DNA of 64,000 nucleotides from Paraburkholderia mimosarum LMG 23256 = NBRC 106338 (GCF_000739815.1 NZ_BBJJ01000040.1:1-64000), one strand, 5' to 3'. Counted from the first letter of the stretch, positions 44,459 to 54,671 are shown. Numbers and translations: made by a program. Notes: generated by a model not told the origin, from the sequence alone.

Positions 44459-45667
44459 TTAGAACTTGTGGCGGATGCCGAGGCTGACCATCGTCTGCGA
44501 GCTCGTAGCCGAGTTGTAGCCGTACGAGCCGATCGAAGCGCCTGCGATCGACGTCGTGGTCGCGCTGTCGCGCTGCGTGCCATTGGCGTGCTGCCAGGCC
44601 GCCACAGCGTACAGGTCGGTGCGCTTCGACAGGTTGTAGTCCGCGCCGAGCGAAATCTGGTTGTACGTGTTCGACACGTCGCCAGCGCCGTGCGTCCAGG
44701 TGTAGCCGAGGCCGAGCAGCGTGGCCGGGTTCAGCTGGTAGCCGACGAAGCCGGCTGCGACGTTGAATCGTTCGTTCGACGGGAACGCGGAAGCGCTGTC
44801 ACGACGCATTTGAACGTTGCTGTAGCGGCCGCTGAACGTGAACGGACCAGCGACGTACTGCGCAGCGATCTGGCCGGTGCCGACCGACTTGGCCGAAGCG
44901 TAGGCCGCGTTGATCTGGCTGCCGTTCCAGAAGACGTTATCCGACGTTGCGCTCTGCGACCAGCCGCCGAAACCCTTGGCTGCGCTGGCTGCGCGGGCTG
45001 CCGGCGACGACGAGTTGTCCATCATGAAGTAGCCGCCGGCTACGTTGAACGAGCCGATGCCGTACGTGGCGGCTGCGCCCCAGCTCTGACCCGAGCCCGT
45101 TGAGCCAGCAACGCCGCCCAGCGCGTACATGCCTTCGAACTGGAAGCCCTGGATGTTCGGCGAGACATACTTGATGGCGCTGCTCGTACGCGAGGTGTTG
45201 TCGTTGTTGTCGACGTCACCGGGGGTTGCGAACGTGCTGCCGAAGTAGTTGTCGGCGGTCAGCGGCTGGACCAGATCGACCAGCGGGTCGTACTGGCGGC
45301 CCAACGTGACCGTACCGTACTGATCGTGCGTGACGCCAACGAATGCTTGACGGCCGAAGATCGCCTGGTTGCCGTTATAGCTGCCCATAGCGCCGCTGTT
45401 GATGTTGAAGCCGCTTTCCAATTGGAAAATTGCCTTCAGGCCGCCACCCAGATCTTCCGTACCCTTCAGGCCCCAACGGTTGCCAGACAGGTTACCGCCA
45501 ACGAGGGCGACCAGGTTCTTGTTTTGACCTTGGCTGTTCATCGTGTGGTTGACGTACTGGATCGATTCATCGATCACACCATAGAGCGTCACGCTGTTCT
45601 GGGCGTGCGCGGTGCCGGCTGCGGCCAGCAGGGCCACCGAGAGGGTCGAGAGAGCGACTCGTTTCAT
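44459..45667 (-). CDS. Gram-negative porin (Burkholderia type)
   Basis: This is a 402-residue outer-membrane general porin. The signal peptide MKRVALSTLSVALLAAAGTAHA is followed by the mature start QNSVTLYGVIDESIQY, typical of betaproteobacterial porins. RWGLKGTEDLGGGLKAIFQLE and FGRQAFVGVTHDQYGTVTLGRQ are the conserved early strands. The protein ends in a C-terminal Phe (GIRHKF) as required for outer-membrane insertion. The ATG at 45667 starts the signal peptide. It is monocistronic with its own terminator. Confidence 0.95.
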   Translation of the reverse strand: MKRVALSTLSVALLAAAGTAHAQNSVTLYGVIDESIQYVNHTMNSQGQNKNLVALVGGNLSGNRWGLKGTEDLGGGLKAIFQLESGFNINSGAMGSYNGNQAIFGRQAFVGVTHDQYGTVTLGRQYDPLVDLVQPLTADNYFGSTFATPGDVDNNDNTSRTSSAIKYVSPNIQGFQFEGMYALGGVAGSTGSGQSWGAAATYGIGSFNVAGGYFMMDNSSSPAARAASAAKGFGGWSQSATSDNVFWNGSQINAAYASAKSVGTGQIAAQYVAGPFTFSGRYSNVQMRRDSASAFPSNERFNVAAGFVGYQLNPATLLGLGYTWTHGAGDVSNTYNQISLGADYNLSKRTDLYAVAAWQHANGTQRDSATTTSIAGASIGSYGYNSATSSQTMVSLGIRHKF

Positions 45668-45887
45668 TCTGTTTTCTCCACGCTGAAGATTGTGTAGTTG
45701 TTGCGCGATGGAGAATAACGCAGCAGGCCAATGCACCAGAACTGAAAAAAAAAGTTTGTAGCAAAAAGCTGACACCACCCACGATCCCTTGCCAGGCGGG
45801 CGCTGCGTCGATTATGGCAATTTAGGAAATATTGGATTGTTGATCGCCCATTATTGCTGGTTTTGATAAAAGTTCCGCAAATGGGCG

Positions 45888-47297
45888 TTATTTTTTAGGC
45901 TGGGCGCGGCCAGCGGCCGCCTGCGCGGCCGGGCCGGCGATCGTCCGAGGGTGGCGTCCGCCGGCAACGGTCATGGCGAAGGCGGCGCTCGCGGCCAGCA
46001 GCACCGAGCCCCACGGATGGCGCTTGACATAGCGGTCGGCGGCCGCCACGCTGCGGCCCGCCTGCACCAGCGTGAGCGCGGCGGCGTAAGTGGCCGTGTC
46101 CTCGATCCTGATGACTGAGCGGCGGATTCGCAAGCCCGATCCGGGCCGCTCGACGCCTCCTCCATGCGCGCTTGCGCGCCCGACTGAGGAAAGCCGCGTT
46201 TCCGATAGTGTCGATTTGTCTGCTGAAACGACGGCGGCAGGGCGACGCGTCCCGGCCATTCTGGACGCGGCATGGCTTCCGATCGGCACGGCCGGTGCCG
46301 GCGACGTTGCCGGATCACTGCTCACCCGCGCCCCATCTTGCCGCTGGCCAATGGTCGAGGCAGCGAGGACCGAAGCGAGCTTGGCGCGGCTGCCGGGCGG
46401 CGTTTCCGTCAGGAAACCCCACGCGCCGCGCGGGTCGTGAATCCGTGCGCGCGCCGCCGAGAACTCCGCGCCCAGCAGCAGCACCGCCGCCGAAAAATAC
46501 AGCCACATGAGCAGCACCGCCAGCGAGCCGGCGGCGCCGAATGCCGTCGCCATGCCTGCGTGCGCGAGATAGAGCGCGAAGAGTTTCTTGCCCGCCGTGA
46601 ACAGCACGGCCGCGACGGCGCCGCCCACCATCGCGTCGCGCCACTGCACGCTGGCGTCGGGCAGGAAGCGCAGCAGCGCGGCGAACGCCACGGCCAGCAC
46701 GGCGAGCCCCACGGTGAGTTGCAGCAGGTTGCCGATGATCACGAACGGCGAGTTGCCCCAGAGCCATTGGCCCGCAAAAATGATCGCCGTGTCGAGCACG
46801 AGCGAAACGATCAGCAGGAACGCCACACCCAGCACGAGGCCGAATGAAACGAGCCGCACGCGCACCAGCGCCATCACGCTGGAGGTGCGCGCCGCGTCGG
46901 GTGGCCAGACGATGTTCAGGGCGGAATGGAGCGATGAAAACGTTGCGGACGCGCCAATCACGAGCAGTGCCAGCGAGACGATCGCGGCGACGCCGCCCGT
47001 GCTGCCGGCGCGGTGCGCGTGCTGCACGATGGTGGTGACGGCCGCTGCTGCGTCGTCGCCCAGCACCTTCTGGACCTGGCCGAACAACTCGCCGCGCGCG
47101 GTGGCGTCGCCAAAGAACCAGCCCGCCACCGCGATCACCATTACCAGGGTAGGCGCCAGTGAAAATGCCGAGTAGAACGCAATGCTCGCCGCAAGGGACG
47201 GGCAGCGGTTGGCGATGAACTGGCGCAGCGCGCCGACCACCCACGACGCTTCCTTGCGCGCGGCGGACTGCAGTCTTTCGGTGGAAAGCGTTGACAT
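45888..47297 (-). CDS. YihY/BrkB-family membrane protein with long C-terminal tail
   Basis: This is a 469-residue protein. Residues 1 to about 300 match the YihY/BrkB (formerly RNase BN) family with about six helices (CPSLAASIAFYSAFSLAPTLV, then LLMWLYFSAAVLLLGAEFSAA). Beyond the usual family end comes a tail of about 110 residues, low-complexity and probably disordered. After it comes a final hydrophobic segment, RHPWGSVLLAASAAFAM, that resembles the end of DUF883/ElaB-type proteins. A transport or envelope role is likely, and the exact function of the family is not settled. It is divergent from fdoG. Confidence 0.85.
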   Translation of the reverse strand: MSTLSTERLQSAARKEASWVVGALRQFIANRCPSLAASIAFYSAFSLAPTLVMVIAVAGWFFGDATARGELFGQVQKVLGDDAAAAVTTIVQHAHRAGSTGGVAAIVSLALLVIGASATFSSLHSALNIVWPPDAARTSSVMALVRVRLVSFGLVLGVAFLLIVSLVLDTAIIFAGQWLWGNSPFVIIGNLLQLTVGLAVLAVAFAALLRFLPDASVQWRDAMVGGAVAAVLFTAGKKLFALYLAHAGMATAFGAAGSLAVLLMWLYFSAAVLLLGAEFSAARARIHDPRGAWGFLTETPPGSRAKLASVLAASTIGQRQDGARVSSDPATSPAPAVPIGSHAASRMAGTRRPAAVVSADKSTLSETRLSSVGRASAHGGGVERPGSGLRIRRSVIRIEDTATYAAALTLVQAGRSVAAADRYVKRHPWGSVLLAASAAFAMTVAGGRHPRTIAGPAAQAAAGRAQPKK

Positions 47298-47493
47298 GAT
47301 GGCGCGCCCCGCGGTGGCTTCGTTGCGTTAAGGGATGGCTGGTTTGTCCGTCTAATATTAGCAAGCACGGTTCCCGGGCCAGGTCGCCGGTACATCGGGT
47401 TGCGCACCCTCAAGCTTGCCGGCATCCTGCGCGATCCGTCTCCCAAAACGTCATATACTTAAAAAACCCACAACCAGAAGCCGAGGACGAATC

Positions 47494-50400
47494 ATGCTGC
47501 AAATGTCCCGGCGTCAGTTCCTCAAGGTCACGGCAACGTCGCTGGCGGGTTCCAGCCTCGCGTTGATGGGTTTCGCACCCGACAACGCGCTTGCCGAAGT
47601 CCGACAATACAGACTGGCGCGCACCACTGAAACCCGCAATACCTGTCCGTACTGCTCGGTCGGTTGCGGGATTCTCATGTACGGTCTCGGCGATGGCGCG
47701 AAGAACGCGACGGCGAGCATCATCCATATCGAGGGCGATCCCGATCACCCCGTCAATCGCGGCACGCTGTGCCCGAAGGGCGCGAGCCTGATCGATTTTA
47801 TTCATAGCGAGAGCCGCCTGAAGTATCCTGAGTACCGGGCGGCCGGCTCGAACGAATGGAAGCGCATTTCGTGGGACGAGGCGCTCGACCGTATCGCGAA
47901 GCTGATGAAGCAAGATCGCGACGCAAACTTCGTCGAGAAGACCGCCGACGGCAAGACCGTGAACCGCTGGTTGACCACGGGTATGCTGGCCGCATCGGCG
48001 AGCAGCAACGAAGTCGGCTATCTCACGCATAAAGTGGCCCGCAGCATGGGCCTGCTCGCATTCGACAACCAGGCGCGTGTCTGACACGGCCCGACGGTGG
48101 CAGGTCTTGCCCCGACGTTTGGCCGTGGTGCGATGACGAACCATTGGGTCGACATTCGCAATGCGGACGTGATTCTGGTGATGGGCGGCAATGCGGCCGA
48201 GGCGCACCCGTGCGGCTTCAAGTGGGTCACGGAGGCGAAGGCGCACCGCAAGGCGCGGCTCATCGTGGTGGATCCGCGCTTCACGCGCACGGCATCGGTC
48301 GCGGACTTCTACGCGCCGATCCGCACTGGCACTGACATCGCGTTCCTTGGCGCCGTGATCAACTATTTGCTCACGAACGACAAGATCCAGCACGAGTACG
48401 TGAAGAACTACACCGACTTCACGTTCATCGTGCGCGAAGACTACGCGTTCAACGACGGCATCTTTTCCGGCTACGACCCGCAGAAACACGCGTACCCGGA
48501 CAAGTCGTCGTGGAACTACGAGATCGGCGACGACGGCTTCGTGAAGACCGACGACACGCTGCAGGACCCGCGCTGCGTGTACCAGTTGCTCAAGCAGCAT
48601 TACTCGCGCTATACGCCCGAAATGGTCGAGAAGGTGTGCGGCACGCCGAAGGACAAATTCCTCAAGGTGTGCGAAATGCTTGCAAGCACGGCCGAGCCGG
48701 GCCGCGCGGGCACGATCTTGTACGCGCTCGGCTGGACCCATCACTCGACCGGCTCGCAGAACATCCGCACCGGCGCGATGGTGCAACTGCTGCTGGGCAA
48801 CATCGGCATTGCGGGCGGCGGCATGAACGCGCTGCGCGGCCACTCGAACATCCAGGGCCTCACCGATCTCGGGCTGATGTCGAATCTGCTCACGGGCTAC
48901 ATGACGCTGCCGTTCGAGGCCGAGCAGGACTACGACGACTACATCAAGAAGCGCGCAGCGCAGCCGATGCGGGCCAACCAGCTCAGCTACTGGCAGCGCT
49001 ACGGCGCGTTCTTCGTGAGCTTCATGAAGTCGTGGTGGGGCGACGCGGCCACGAAGGACAACAACTGGGGCTATGACTGGCTGCCCAAGCTCGATAAGCC
49101 GTACGACCTGCTGCAAACGATCGAGCTGATGAATCAAGGCAAGATCAACGGCTACATCTGCCAGGGCTTCAACGTCCTCGCGTCCTCGCCGAACAAGGCC
49201 AAGACCGTCTCGGCGCTCAGCAAGCTCAAGTGGCTCGTGATCATGGACCCGCTCGCCATCGAAACTTCCGAGTTCTGGAAGAAGTATGGCGACTTCAACG
49301 ATGTCGATACGGCTTCGATCCAGACCGAGGTGTTCCGCCTGCCCACCACTTGCTTTGCCGAGGAAAACGGCTCGCTCGTGAGTTCGAGCCGCGTGCTGCA
49401 GTGGCACTGGAAGGGCGCGGAGCCGCCGGGCGAAGCGAGGAGCGACCTCGAAATCATGTCGGGCTTGTTCCTGCGCATACGCGAGGCGTACCGGAAGGAC
49501 GGCGGCAAGCTGCCCGACCCGATCGTCAAGCTCGACTGGCCCTATTCGGATCCGGCGAGCCCCGCCCCGGAAGAAATCGCGCGCGAGTACAACGGCAAGG
49601 CGCTCGCCGACCAGACCGACCCGAAGGACGCCACGAAGGTGCTCGTGAAGAAGGGCGAGCAGCTTTCGGGCTTCGCGCAGCTCAAGGACGACGGGACGAC
49701 CGCGAGCGGCTGCTGGATCTTCTGCGGCGCGTGGACCCAGGCGGGCAACCTCATGGGCCGGCGCGACAACTCGGACCCCACGGGCATTGGCCAGACGCTC
49801 AACTGGGCCTGGGCCTGGCCGTCCAATCGCCGGGTGCTTTACAACCGTGCGTCGTGCGATGCGGCGGGCAAGCCCTTCGATCCTTCCCGCAAGCTGATTG
49901 CGTGGAACGGCAGCGCGTGGACCGGCCCGGACGTGCCCGACTTCAAGATCGACGAAGCACCGGACCAAGGCATGGGCCCGTTCATCATGAATCCGGAGGG
50001 CGTGGCACGCTTCTTCGCGCGCGACGGCATGAACGAAGGACCGTTCCCCGAGCATTACGAACCGTTCGAGAACCCGCTCGGGTATAACCCGTTCCACCCG
50101 AACAACCCGCTCGCCACCAACAATCCGGCCGCGCGCGTGTTCCCCGACGACCGCAAGACGTTCGGGACTGCGCAGCAGTTCCCGCATGTCGCGACCACGT
50201 ACCGCCTCACCGAGCATTTCCACTTCTGGACGAAGCACGCCCGCCTGAACGCGATCATCCAGCCGCAGCAGTTCGTCGAGATCGGCGAAGTGCTGGCGAA
50301 GGAGGTGGGCGTGGTGGCGGGCGACCGCGTGAGGGTGACGAGCAATCGCGGCTACCTGATCGCGGTGGCGGTAGTGACCAAGCGCATCCGGCCGCTCAAC

Positions 50401-50565
50401 ATCGACGGCAAGACCGTGCACACGGTCGGCGTGCCGCTTCACTGGGGCTTCAAGGGGCTCACGCATCCGGGCTATCTGACGAATACGCTCACGCCTCCCG
50501 TTGGCGACGGGAACTCGCAGACGCCCGAGTTCAAATCGTTCCTCGTGAAGGTCGAAAAGGCATAG
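47494..50565 (+). CDS. fdoG: formate dehydrogenase (FdnG/FdoG type) alpha subunit, selenoprotein
   Basis: This 1023-residue catalytic subunit oxidises formate to CO2 at a molybdenum (or tungsten) bis-MGD centre. The in-frame TGA at 48082-48084 must be read as selenocysteine 197. The flanking residues (DNQARV-U-HGPTVAGLAPTFGRGAMTNHW) are those of E. coli FdnG/FdoG, and a SECIS hairpin follows. The N-terminus is a Tat signal (SRRQFLK). The 4Fe-4S ligands are Cys51, Cys54, Cys58 and Cys93. The C-terminal molybdopterin-dinucleotide-binding domain is complete. The ATG at 47494 starts the Tat signal. It is the first gene of an operon with fdoH and fdoI; selA, selB and selC follow, which supports Sec decoding. 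Confidence 0.96.
48082..48127 (+). promoter_or_regulatory. selenocysteine TGA codon and SECIS element
   Basis: The TGA (48082-48084) is followed at once by a bacterial SECIS hairpin. The outer stem is CACGGCC (48085-48091) / GGCCGTG (48121-48127). The apical stem GGCA (48099-48102) / TGCC (48108-48111) is capped by the loop GGTCT, the SelB recognition loop known from E. coli fdhF and fdnG. Confidence 0.93.
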
Positions 50566-50578
50566 GGGGACGCGAACC

Positions 50579-51517
50579 ATGGCATTGCAATCACTCGACA
50601 TCAAGCGCGTGTCCGCCACGACCACGCCGTCGCCTGGCGTGCGCGAGCCGGCTACCGGCACGGTCGCGAAGCTCATCGACGTGACCAAGTGCATCGGCTG
50701 CAAGGCGTGTCAAACCGCGTGCATGGAGTGGAACGAGCTGCGCGACGAAATCGGCTTCAATACGGGCGTCTACGACAACCCGCACGATCTCACCGAGCAC
50801 TCGTGGACCGTGATGCGGTTCGCCGAACGGGAGAATCCGGACGGCAACCTCGAATGGCTGATCCGCAAGGACGGCTGCATGCATTGCGAAGATCCGGGCT
50901 GCCTGAAGGCGTGTCCCTCGCCGGGCGCGATCGTGCAGTACACGAACGGCATCGTGGATTTCCATCAGGAAAACTGCATTGGCTGCGGTTTTTGCATTGC
51001 GGGGTGCCCGTTCGATATTCCGCGTCTTTCGCGGAAGGACCGCCGCGTCTACAAATGCACGCTCTGTTCGGACCGCGTGGCCGTGGGGCAGGAACCCGCT
51101 TGCGTGAAGACCTGCCCGACTGGCGCGATCGTGTTCGGCACGAAGGAAGACATGAAGCAGCATGCGGCCGAGCGCATCGTCGATCTCAAGGAGCGCGGCT
51201 TCCAGAACGCCGGGCTCTACGATCCGCCTGGCGTGAGCGGCACGCACGTGATGTACGTACTGCATCACGCGGACCAGCCCTCGCTCTATCACGGCCTGCC
51301 CGAAAACCCGCGCATTAGTCCGATGGTGCGGCTGTGGAAGGGCGCGGCCAAGCCGATTGCGCTAGGCATCATGGCGCTCACGGCGCTGGCCGGCTTCTTC
51401 CATTACACGCGGGTCGGCCCGAACGAAGTGACGGACGAGGATGAAGCCGCGGCGCGTGACGAGGCGCGGCGCATGCGTGGCGAATCACCCGAGGAGCGCA
51501 GCGATGAAAGACGATGA
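50579..51517 (+). CDS. fdoH: formate dehydrogenase iron-sulfur (beta) subunit
   Basis: This is a 312-residue electron-transfer subunit with four 4Fe-4S cluster motifs (CIGCKACQTAC, CMHCEDPGCLKAC, CIGCGFCIAGC, CTLCSDRV with CVKTC). A single transmembrane helix near the C-terminus (PIALGIMALTALAGFF) anchors it in the inner membrane. It passes electrons from FdoG to the cytochrome b subunit. It begins 13 bases after fdoG and overlaps fdoI by 14 bases. The C-terminal tail is acidic and Arg-rich and extends a little past the usual end. Confidence 0.95.
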   Translation: MALQSLDIKRVSATTTPSPGVREPATGTVAKLIDVTKCIGCKACQTACMEWNELRDEIGFNTGVYDNPHDLTEHSWTVMRFAERENPDGNLEWLIRKDGCMHCEDPGCLKACPSPGAIVQYTNGIVDFHQENCIGCGFCIAGCPFDIPRLSRKDRRVYKCTLCSDRVAVGQEPACVKTCPTGAIVFGTKEDMKQHAAERIVDLKERGFQNAGLYDPPGVSGTHVMYVLHHADQPSLYHGLPENPRISPMVRLWKGAAKPIALGIMALTALAGFFHYTRVGPNEVTDEDEAAARDEARRMRGESPEERSDERR

Positions 51518-52130
51518 ACCGCAATTGATCGAGCGCTATACGCCCAACGAGCGCAGCAATCACTGGATCACGGCGCTCAGCTTCATCCTGCTCGCGCTCT
51601 CGGGCCTCGCGATGTTCCATCCGTCCATGTCCTTCCTTTATGCGGTGCTCGGCGGCGGGCAGTGGACGCGCATTTTGCATCCGTTCATCGGCGTAGTGAT
51701 GTTCGTGTCGTTCCTGATCCTCGCGCTGCGTTTCTGGCATCACAACTATCTGGATCGCGACGACATCCAGTGGATGAAGCAGATGGGCGACGTGCTCAAC
51801 AACCGTGAAGACAGACTGCCCGAAATCGGCCGCTACAATGCGGGACAGAAGCTGTTATTCTTTGTGATGGTGGTTTGCCTCGTGCTGTTGCTCTTGAGCG
51901 GCATTGTGATCTGGCGGCGATATTTCTCGTTGTATTTCCCGATCGAGATCATCCGGCTCTCCTCGCTGGTGCATGCGATAACGGCTTTCGTGCTGATCTG
52001 CGGCATCATCATCCACATTTATGCTGCCTTGTGGGTGAAGGGATCGATCGGCGCGATGACACGCGGTTACGTGACCTGGGGCTGGGCCCGAAAGCATCAT
52101 CCGCGCTGGTTCCGCGAGAGCATCAAGTAA
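51504..52130 (+). CDS. fdoI: formate dehydrogenase cytochrome b556 (gamma) subunit
   Basis: This is a 208-residue membrane subunit with four hydrophobic helices. It has heme-ligand candidates in the first helix region (NHWITALSF), in LHPFIGVVMF and LRFWHHN, and in LVHAITAFVLICGIIIHIYAALW. It takes electrons from FdoH to quinone. The start at 51504 has GAGGAGCG upstream and overlaps the fdoH 3' end by 14 bases. Confidence 0.95.
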   Translation: MKDDEPQLIERYTPNERSNHWITALSFILLALSGLAMFHPSMSFLYAVLGGGQWTRILHPFIGVVMFVSFLILALRFWHHNYLDRDDIQWMKQMGDVLNNREDRLPEIGRYNAGQKLLFFVMVVCLVLLLLSGIVIWRRYFSLYFPIEIIRLSSLVHAITAFVLICGIIIHIYAALWVKGSIGAMTRGYVTWGWARKHHPRWFRESIK

Positions 52131-52190
52131 CGCACAGGCTGCGCGCCGTCTGCCGGGCCGTGCGGCAAAGGCAGCGGCGGCGCGAGCGGC

Positions 52191-52224
52191 AAACCGCCGG
52201 CGCCCGCGAGGGCACGGCGGTTTT
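52191..52224 (+). terminator. rho-independent terminator between fdoI and fdhE
   Basis: An 8-base stem AAACCGCC (52191-52198) / GGCGGTTT (52216-52223) with a GC-rich loop is followed by TTCTATTT. It lies 60 bases after the fdoI stop and 33 bases before fdhE, so it may separate or attenuate expression of the downstream genes. Confidence 0.6.
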
Positions 52225-52256
52225 CTATTTGTGAAGCCGTTCTGGAGCAGGCCGTC

Positions 52257-53189
52257 GTGACACAACGCATTCTCGACCCGCAGCAGATAGAGACGCTCGA
52301 TCCCTCGGCCATACCGCGCATCCGCCTGCCCGAGCGTTCCGCCTTTTTCAGCACGCGCGCCGCGCGGCTTCGGCACCTCGCTGACCACAATCCGATCGGT
52401 GGCTATGTGCGGCTGATGGCAGTGCTCGTCGACGCGCAGCAGCAAGCGCTCGAACACGCGAACACTGCGTTGCCCGTCCGCGAATCGATCGAAAGCGCGC
52501 AACGCCATTCGATGCCGATCCTACCGGCGCTTGGTGGCGAGCGTGATCCGCAATGGCGCGAGGTGCTGTACCGCCTCGCCGATCGCATCGAAGCTGCCGG
52601 CGCCGTCACGCCCGCGCTCGCAAACGTGCTCGACGCATTGCGCGCCATGGACCAGGCGCAGCTCGACGCCCAGGCCGATGCGATCCTCGCACAGCGCTAC
52701 ACCGAAATCGCGCCCGCCACCGCGCCGTTCATCATGGCCGCGCTGCAGGTGGTGTGGACCGACCTGGCAAGCCGCATCGACGCGCGGGACGTGCCCTACG
52801 TCGATGCGCCCGGCGTGTGCCCCGTGTGCGGCTCGCCGCCCGTGGCCAGCATCGTGCGCATCGGCGGCGCGTATCAGGGCTATCGCTACGCGCAATGCGG
52901 CCTGTGCGGCACCGAGGCCCACGTCGTGCGCGTGAAGTGCACGAACTGCGATTCGACCAAGGGCATTGCGTATCACGGCATCGAAGGCGGCAATCCCGCA
53001 CTCAAGGCCGAATCGTGTGACGAGTGCCATACATACCGCAAGATCGGCTATCAGGAGAAGGATCTCGACTTCGAGCCGCTTGCCGACGACCTGGCGAGCC
53101 TCACGCTCGATCTGCTGATGAGCGAAGCGGGTTACCGCCGCGCGAGCCCGAATCCGTTGTTGTGGCCCGAAGTGCCACGTGACCAGTAA
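52257..53189 (+). CDS. fdhE: formate dehydrogenase accessory protein FdhE
   Basis: This is a 310-residue cytoplasmic maturation factor needed for active formate dehydrogenase N/O. Four CxxC pairs (VCPVCGS, CGLCGTE, KCTNCDS, SCDECHTY) form the rubredoxin-like metal sites characteristic of FdhE. It starts with GTG, preceded by GGAGCAGG. It sits 15 bases before selA, linking maturation and selenium insertion in one transcript. Confidence 0.95.
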   Translation: MTQRILDPQQIETLDPSAIPRIRLPERSAFFSTRAARLRHLADHNPIGGYVRLMAVLVDAQQQALEHANTALPVRESIESAQRHSMPILPALGGERDPQWREVLYRLADRIEAAGAVTPALANVLDALRAMDQAQLDAQADAILAQRYTEIAPATAPFIMAALQVVWTDLASRIDARDVPYVDAPGVCPVCGSPPVASIVRIGGAYQGYRYAQCGLCGTEAHVVRVKCTNCDSTKGIAYHGIEGGNPALKAESCDECHTYRKIGYQEKDLDFEPLADDLASLTLDLLMSEAGYRRASPNPLLWPEVPRDQ

Positions 53190-53204
53190 GGAGCCGCGCG
53201 CGCC

Positions 53205-54671
53205 ATGAGTGAAACCGTGGGACGAGCAACGGAGCACGATGCGCGGGCGCTCAACACGCTGCTCGCAAAGATGCCGGCGGTCGAGCGCGTGATTGCCTCG
53301 GCCCACGCGCAACCGCTGATCGCGCAGTACGGGCGCACCCAGGTGCTCGATGCGATACGCGCCGCTCAGGACGCCTGGCGCCGCGATGTGCAGGCCGGGA
53401 CCTTCGAGCATGAAAACAAGGACATCGAACCATTTGCGCTGGAGCGCGTGATCGCGGCCGCCGCCCAGCGCCTGGCCGATCGCGCGCAAAGCCGTCTGCG
53501 CCCCGTATTCAATCTGACGGGCACGGTGCTGCACACGAATCTCGGCCGCGCGCTGCTTCCCGACGAGGCAGTCAAGGCCGTGGTGCAGGCGCTCACACAA
53601 CCCGCGAATCTCGAATTCGATCTGGCGAGCGGCAAGCGCGGCGACCGCGACGACCTGATCGATGCGCTGATCTGCGAGCTGACCGGTGCGGAAGCCGCAA
53701 CCGTCGTGAACAACAACGCGGCGGCGGTGCTGTTGCTGCTGAGTGCGCTCGCCACGCGTAAGGAAGTCGTCGTGTCGCGCGGCGAACTGGTCGAGATCGG
53801 CGGGGCGTTTCGCATACCCGACATCATGAGCCGCGCGGGTGCGCGGCTGCGCGAAATCGGCACGACCAACCGGACGCATCTCAAGGACTACGAAGCGGCG
53901 ATCAATCCACGCACGGCGCTGCTGATGAAGGTGCATTGCAGTAACTACGCGATCAGCGGCTTCACGAAAAGCGTCGGACTCGATGAACTCGCGCCGCTCG
54001 CGCGCCGTCATGGCCTGCCCGTTGCGGTCGATCTCGGCAGCGGAACACTCGTCGATCTCGCGCAGTGGGGGTTGCCCGCGGAGCCCACGGTGCGCGCGAC
54101 CATCGAAGCGGGCGCGGACCTCGTGACATTCAGCGGCGACAAGCTGCTGGGCGGCCCGCAAGCCGGGCTGATCGTCGGGCGCAAGGACATGATCGCGAAG
54201 ATCAAGAAGCATCCGCTCAAGCGTGCGCTTCGTGTGGGCAAGCTCACGCTCGCGGCGCTCGAACCCGTGCTGCGCCTCTATCGGGCGCCTGAATTTCTGC
54301 AGGAGCGGCTTACGACATTGCGCCTTCTCACGCGTCCCGCGATGGAAATACAGGAGGCCGCGCAGCGCGTGCTGTCGCCGTTGCAGCGCGCATTGGGCGA
54401 AACGTATGCCGCGAACATCGAGCCGATGTTCAGCCAGATCGGCAGTGGCGCGTTGCCCGTTGACGTGCTGCCGAGCAGCGGGCTCGTCGTGCGCCATGCC
54501 GGCAAGGGCGGCAGCGGCCGCGCGCTGCTCAAACTCGAGCGCGCTTTATACAGCCTGCCGCGACCGGTGATCGGCCGCATTGCCGACGACGCCTTGCGTA
54601 TGGACCTGCGTTGCCTCGAGAGCGCGGATGAGCCGGCGTTCGTCGCTCAACTCACGGAGCTGCGTCTGTGA
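53205..54671 (+). CDS. selA: L-seryl-tRNA(Sec) selenium transferase
   Basis: This 488-residue PLP enzyme converts Ser-tRNA(Sec) to Sec-tRNA(Sec) using selenophosphate. The PLP-binding lysine is Lys313 in TFSGDKLLGGPQAG. VFNLTGTVLHTNLGRALLPDEA and HCSNYAISGFT are SelA signatures. The length is slightly above the usual 460-470. The stop overlaps the GTG of selB (GTGA). The substrate tRNA gene, selC, lies 2 kb downstream. Confidence 0.97.
   Translation: MSETVGRATEHDARALNTLLAKMPAVERVIASAHAQPLIAQYGRTQVLDAIRAAQDAWRRDVQAGTFEHENKDIEPFALERVIAAAAQRLADRAQSRLRPVFNLTGTVLHTNLGRALLPDEAVKAVVQALTQPANLEFDLASGKRGDRDDLIDALICELTGAEAATVVNNNAAAVLLLLSALATRKEVVVSRGELVEIGGAFRIPDIMSRAGARLREIGTTNRTHLKDYEAAINPRTALLMKVHCSNYAISGFTKSVGLDELAPLARRHGLPVAVDLGSGTLVDLAQWGLPAEPTVRATIEAGADLVTFSGDKLLGGPQAGLIVGRKDMIAKIKKHPLKRALRVGKLTLAALEPVLRLYRAPEFLQERLTTLRLLTRPAMEIQEAAQRVLSPLQRALGETYAANIEPMFSQIGSGALPVDVLPSSGLVVRHAGKGGSGRALLKLERALYSLPRPVIGRIADDALRMDLRCLESADEPAFVAQLTELRL

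Noticed and set aside
48082..48084. Nonsense mutation making fdoG a pseudogene
   Set aside because: The TGA is at the known selenocysteine position, a SECIS hairpin follows, and selA, selB and selC are all present.
47410..50703. 1097-codon open frame on the minus strand opposite fdoG
   Set aside because: It is Arg/His/Val-rich, matches no family I recognise, and is the antisense shadow expected of GC-rich codon use. The plus strand carries an unmistakable formate dehydrogenase.
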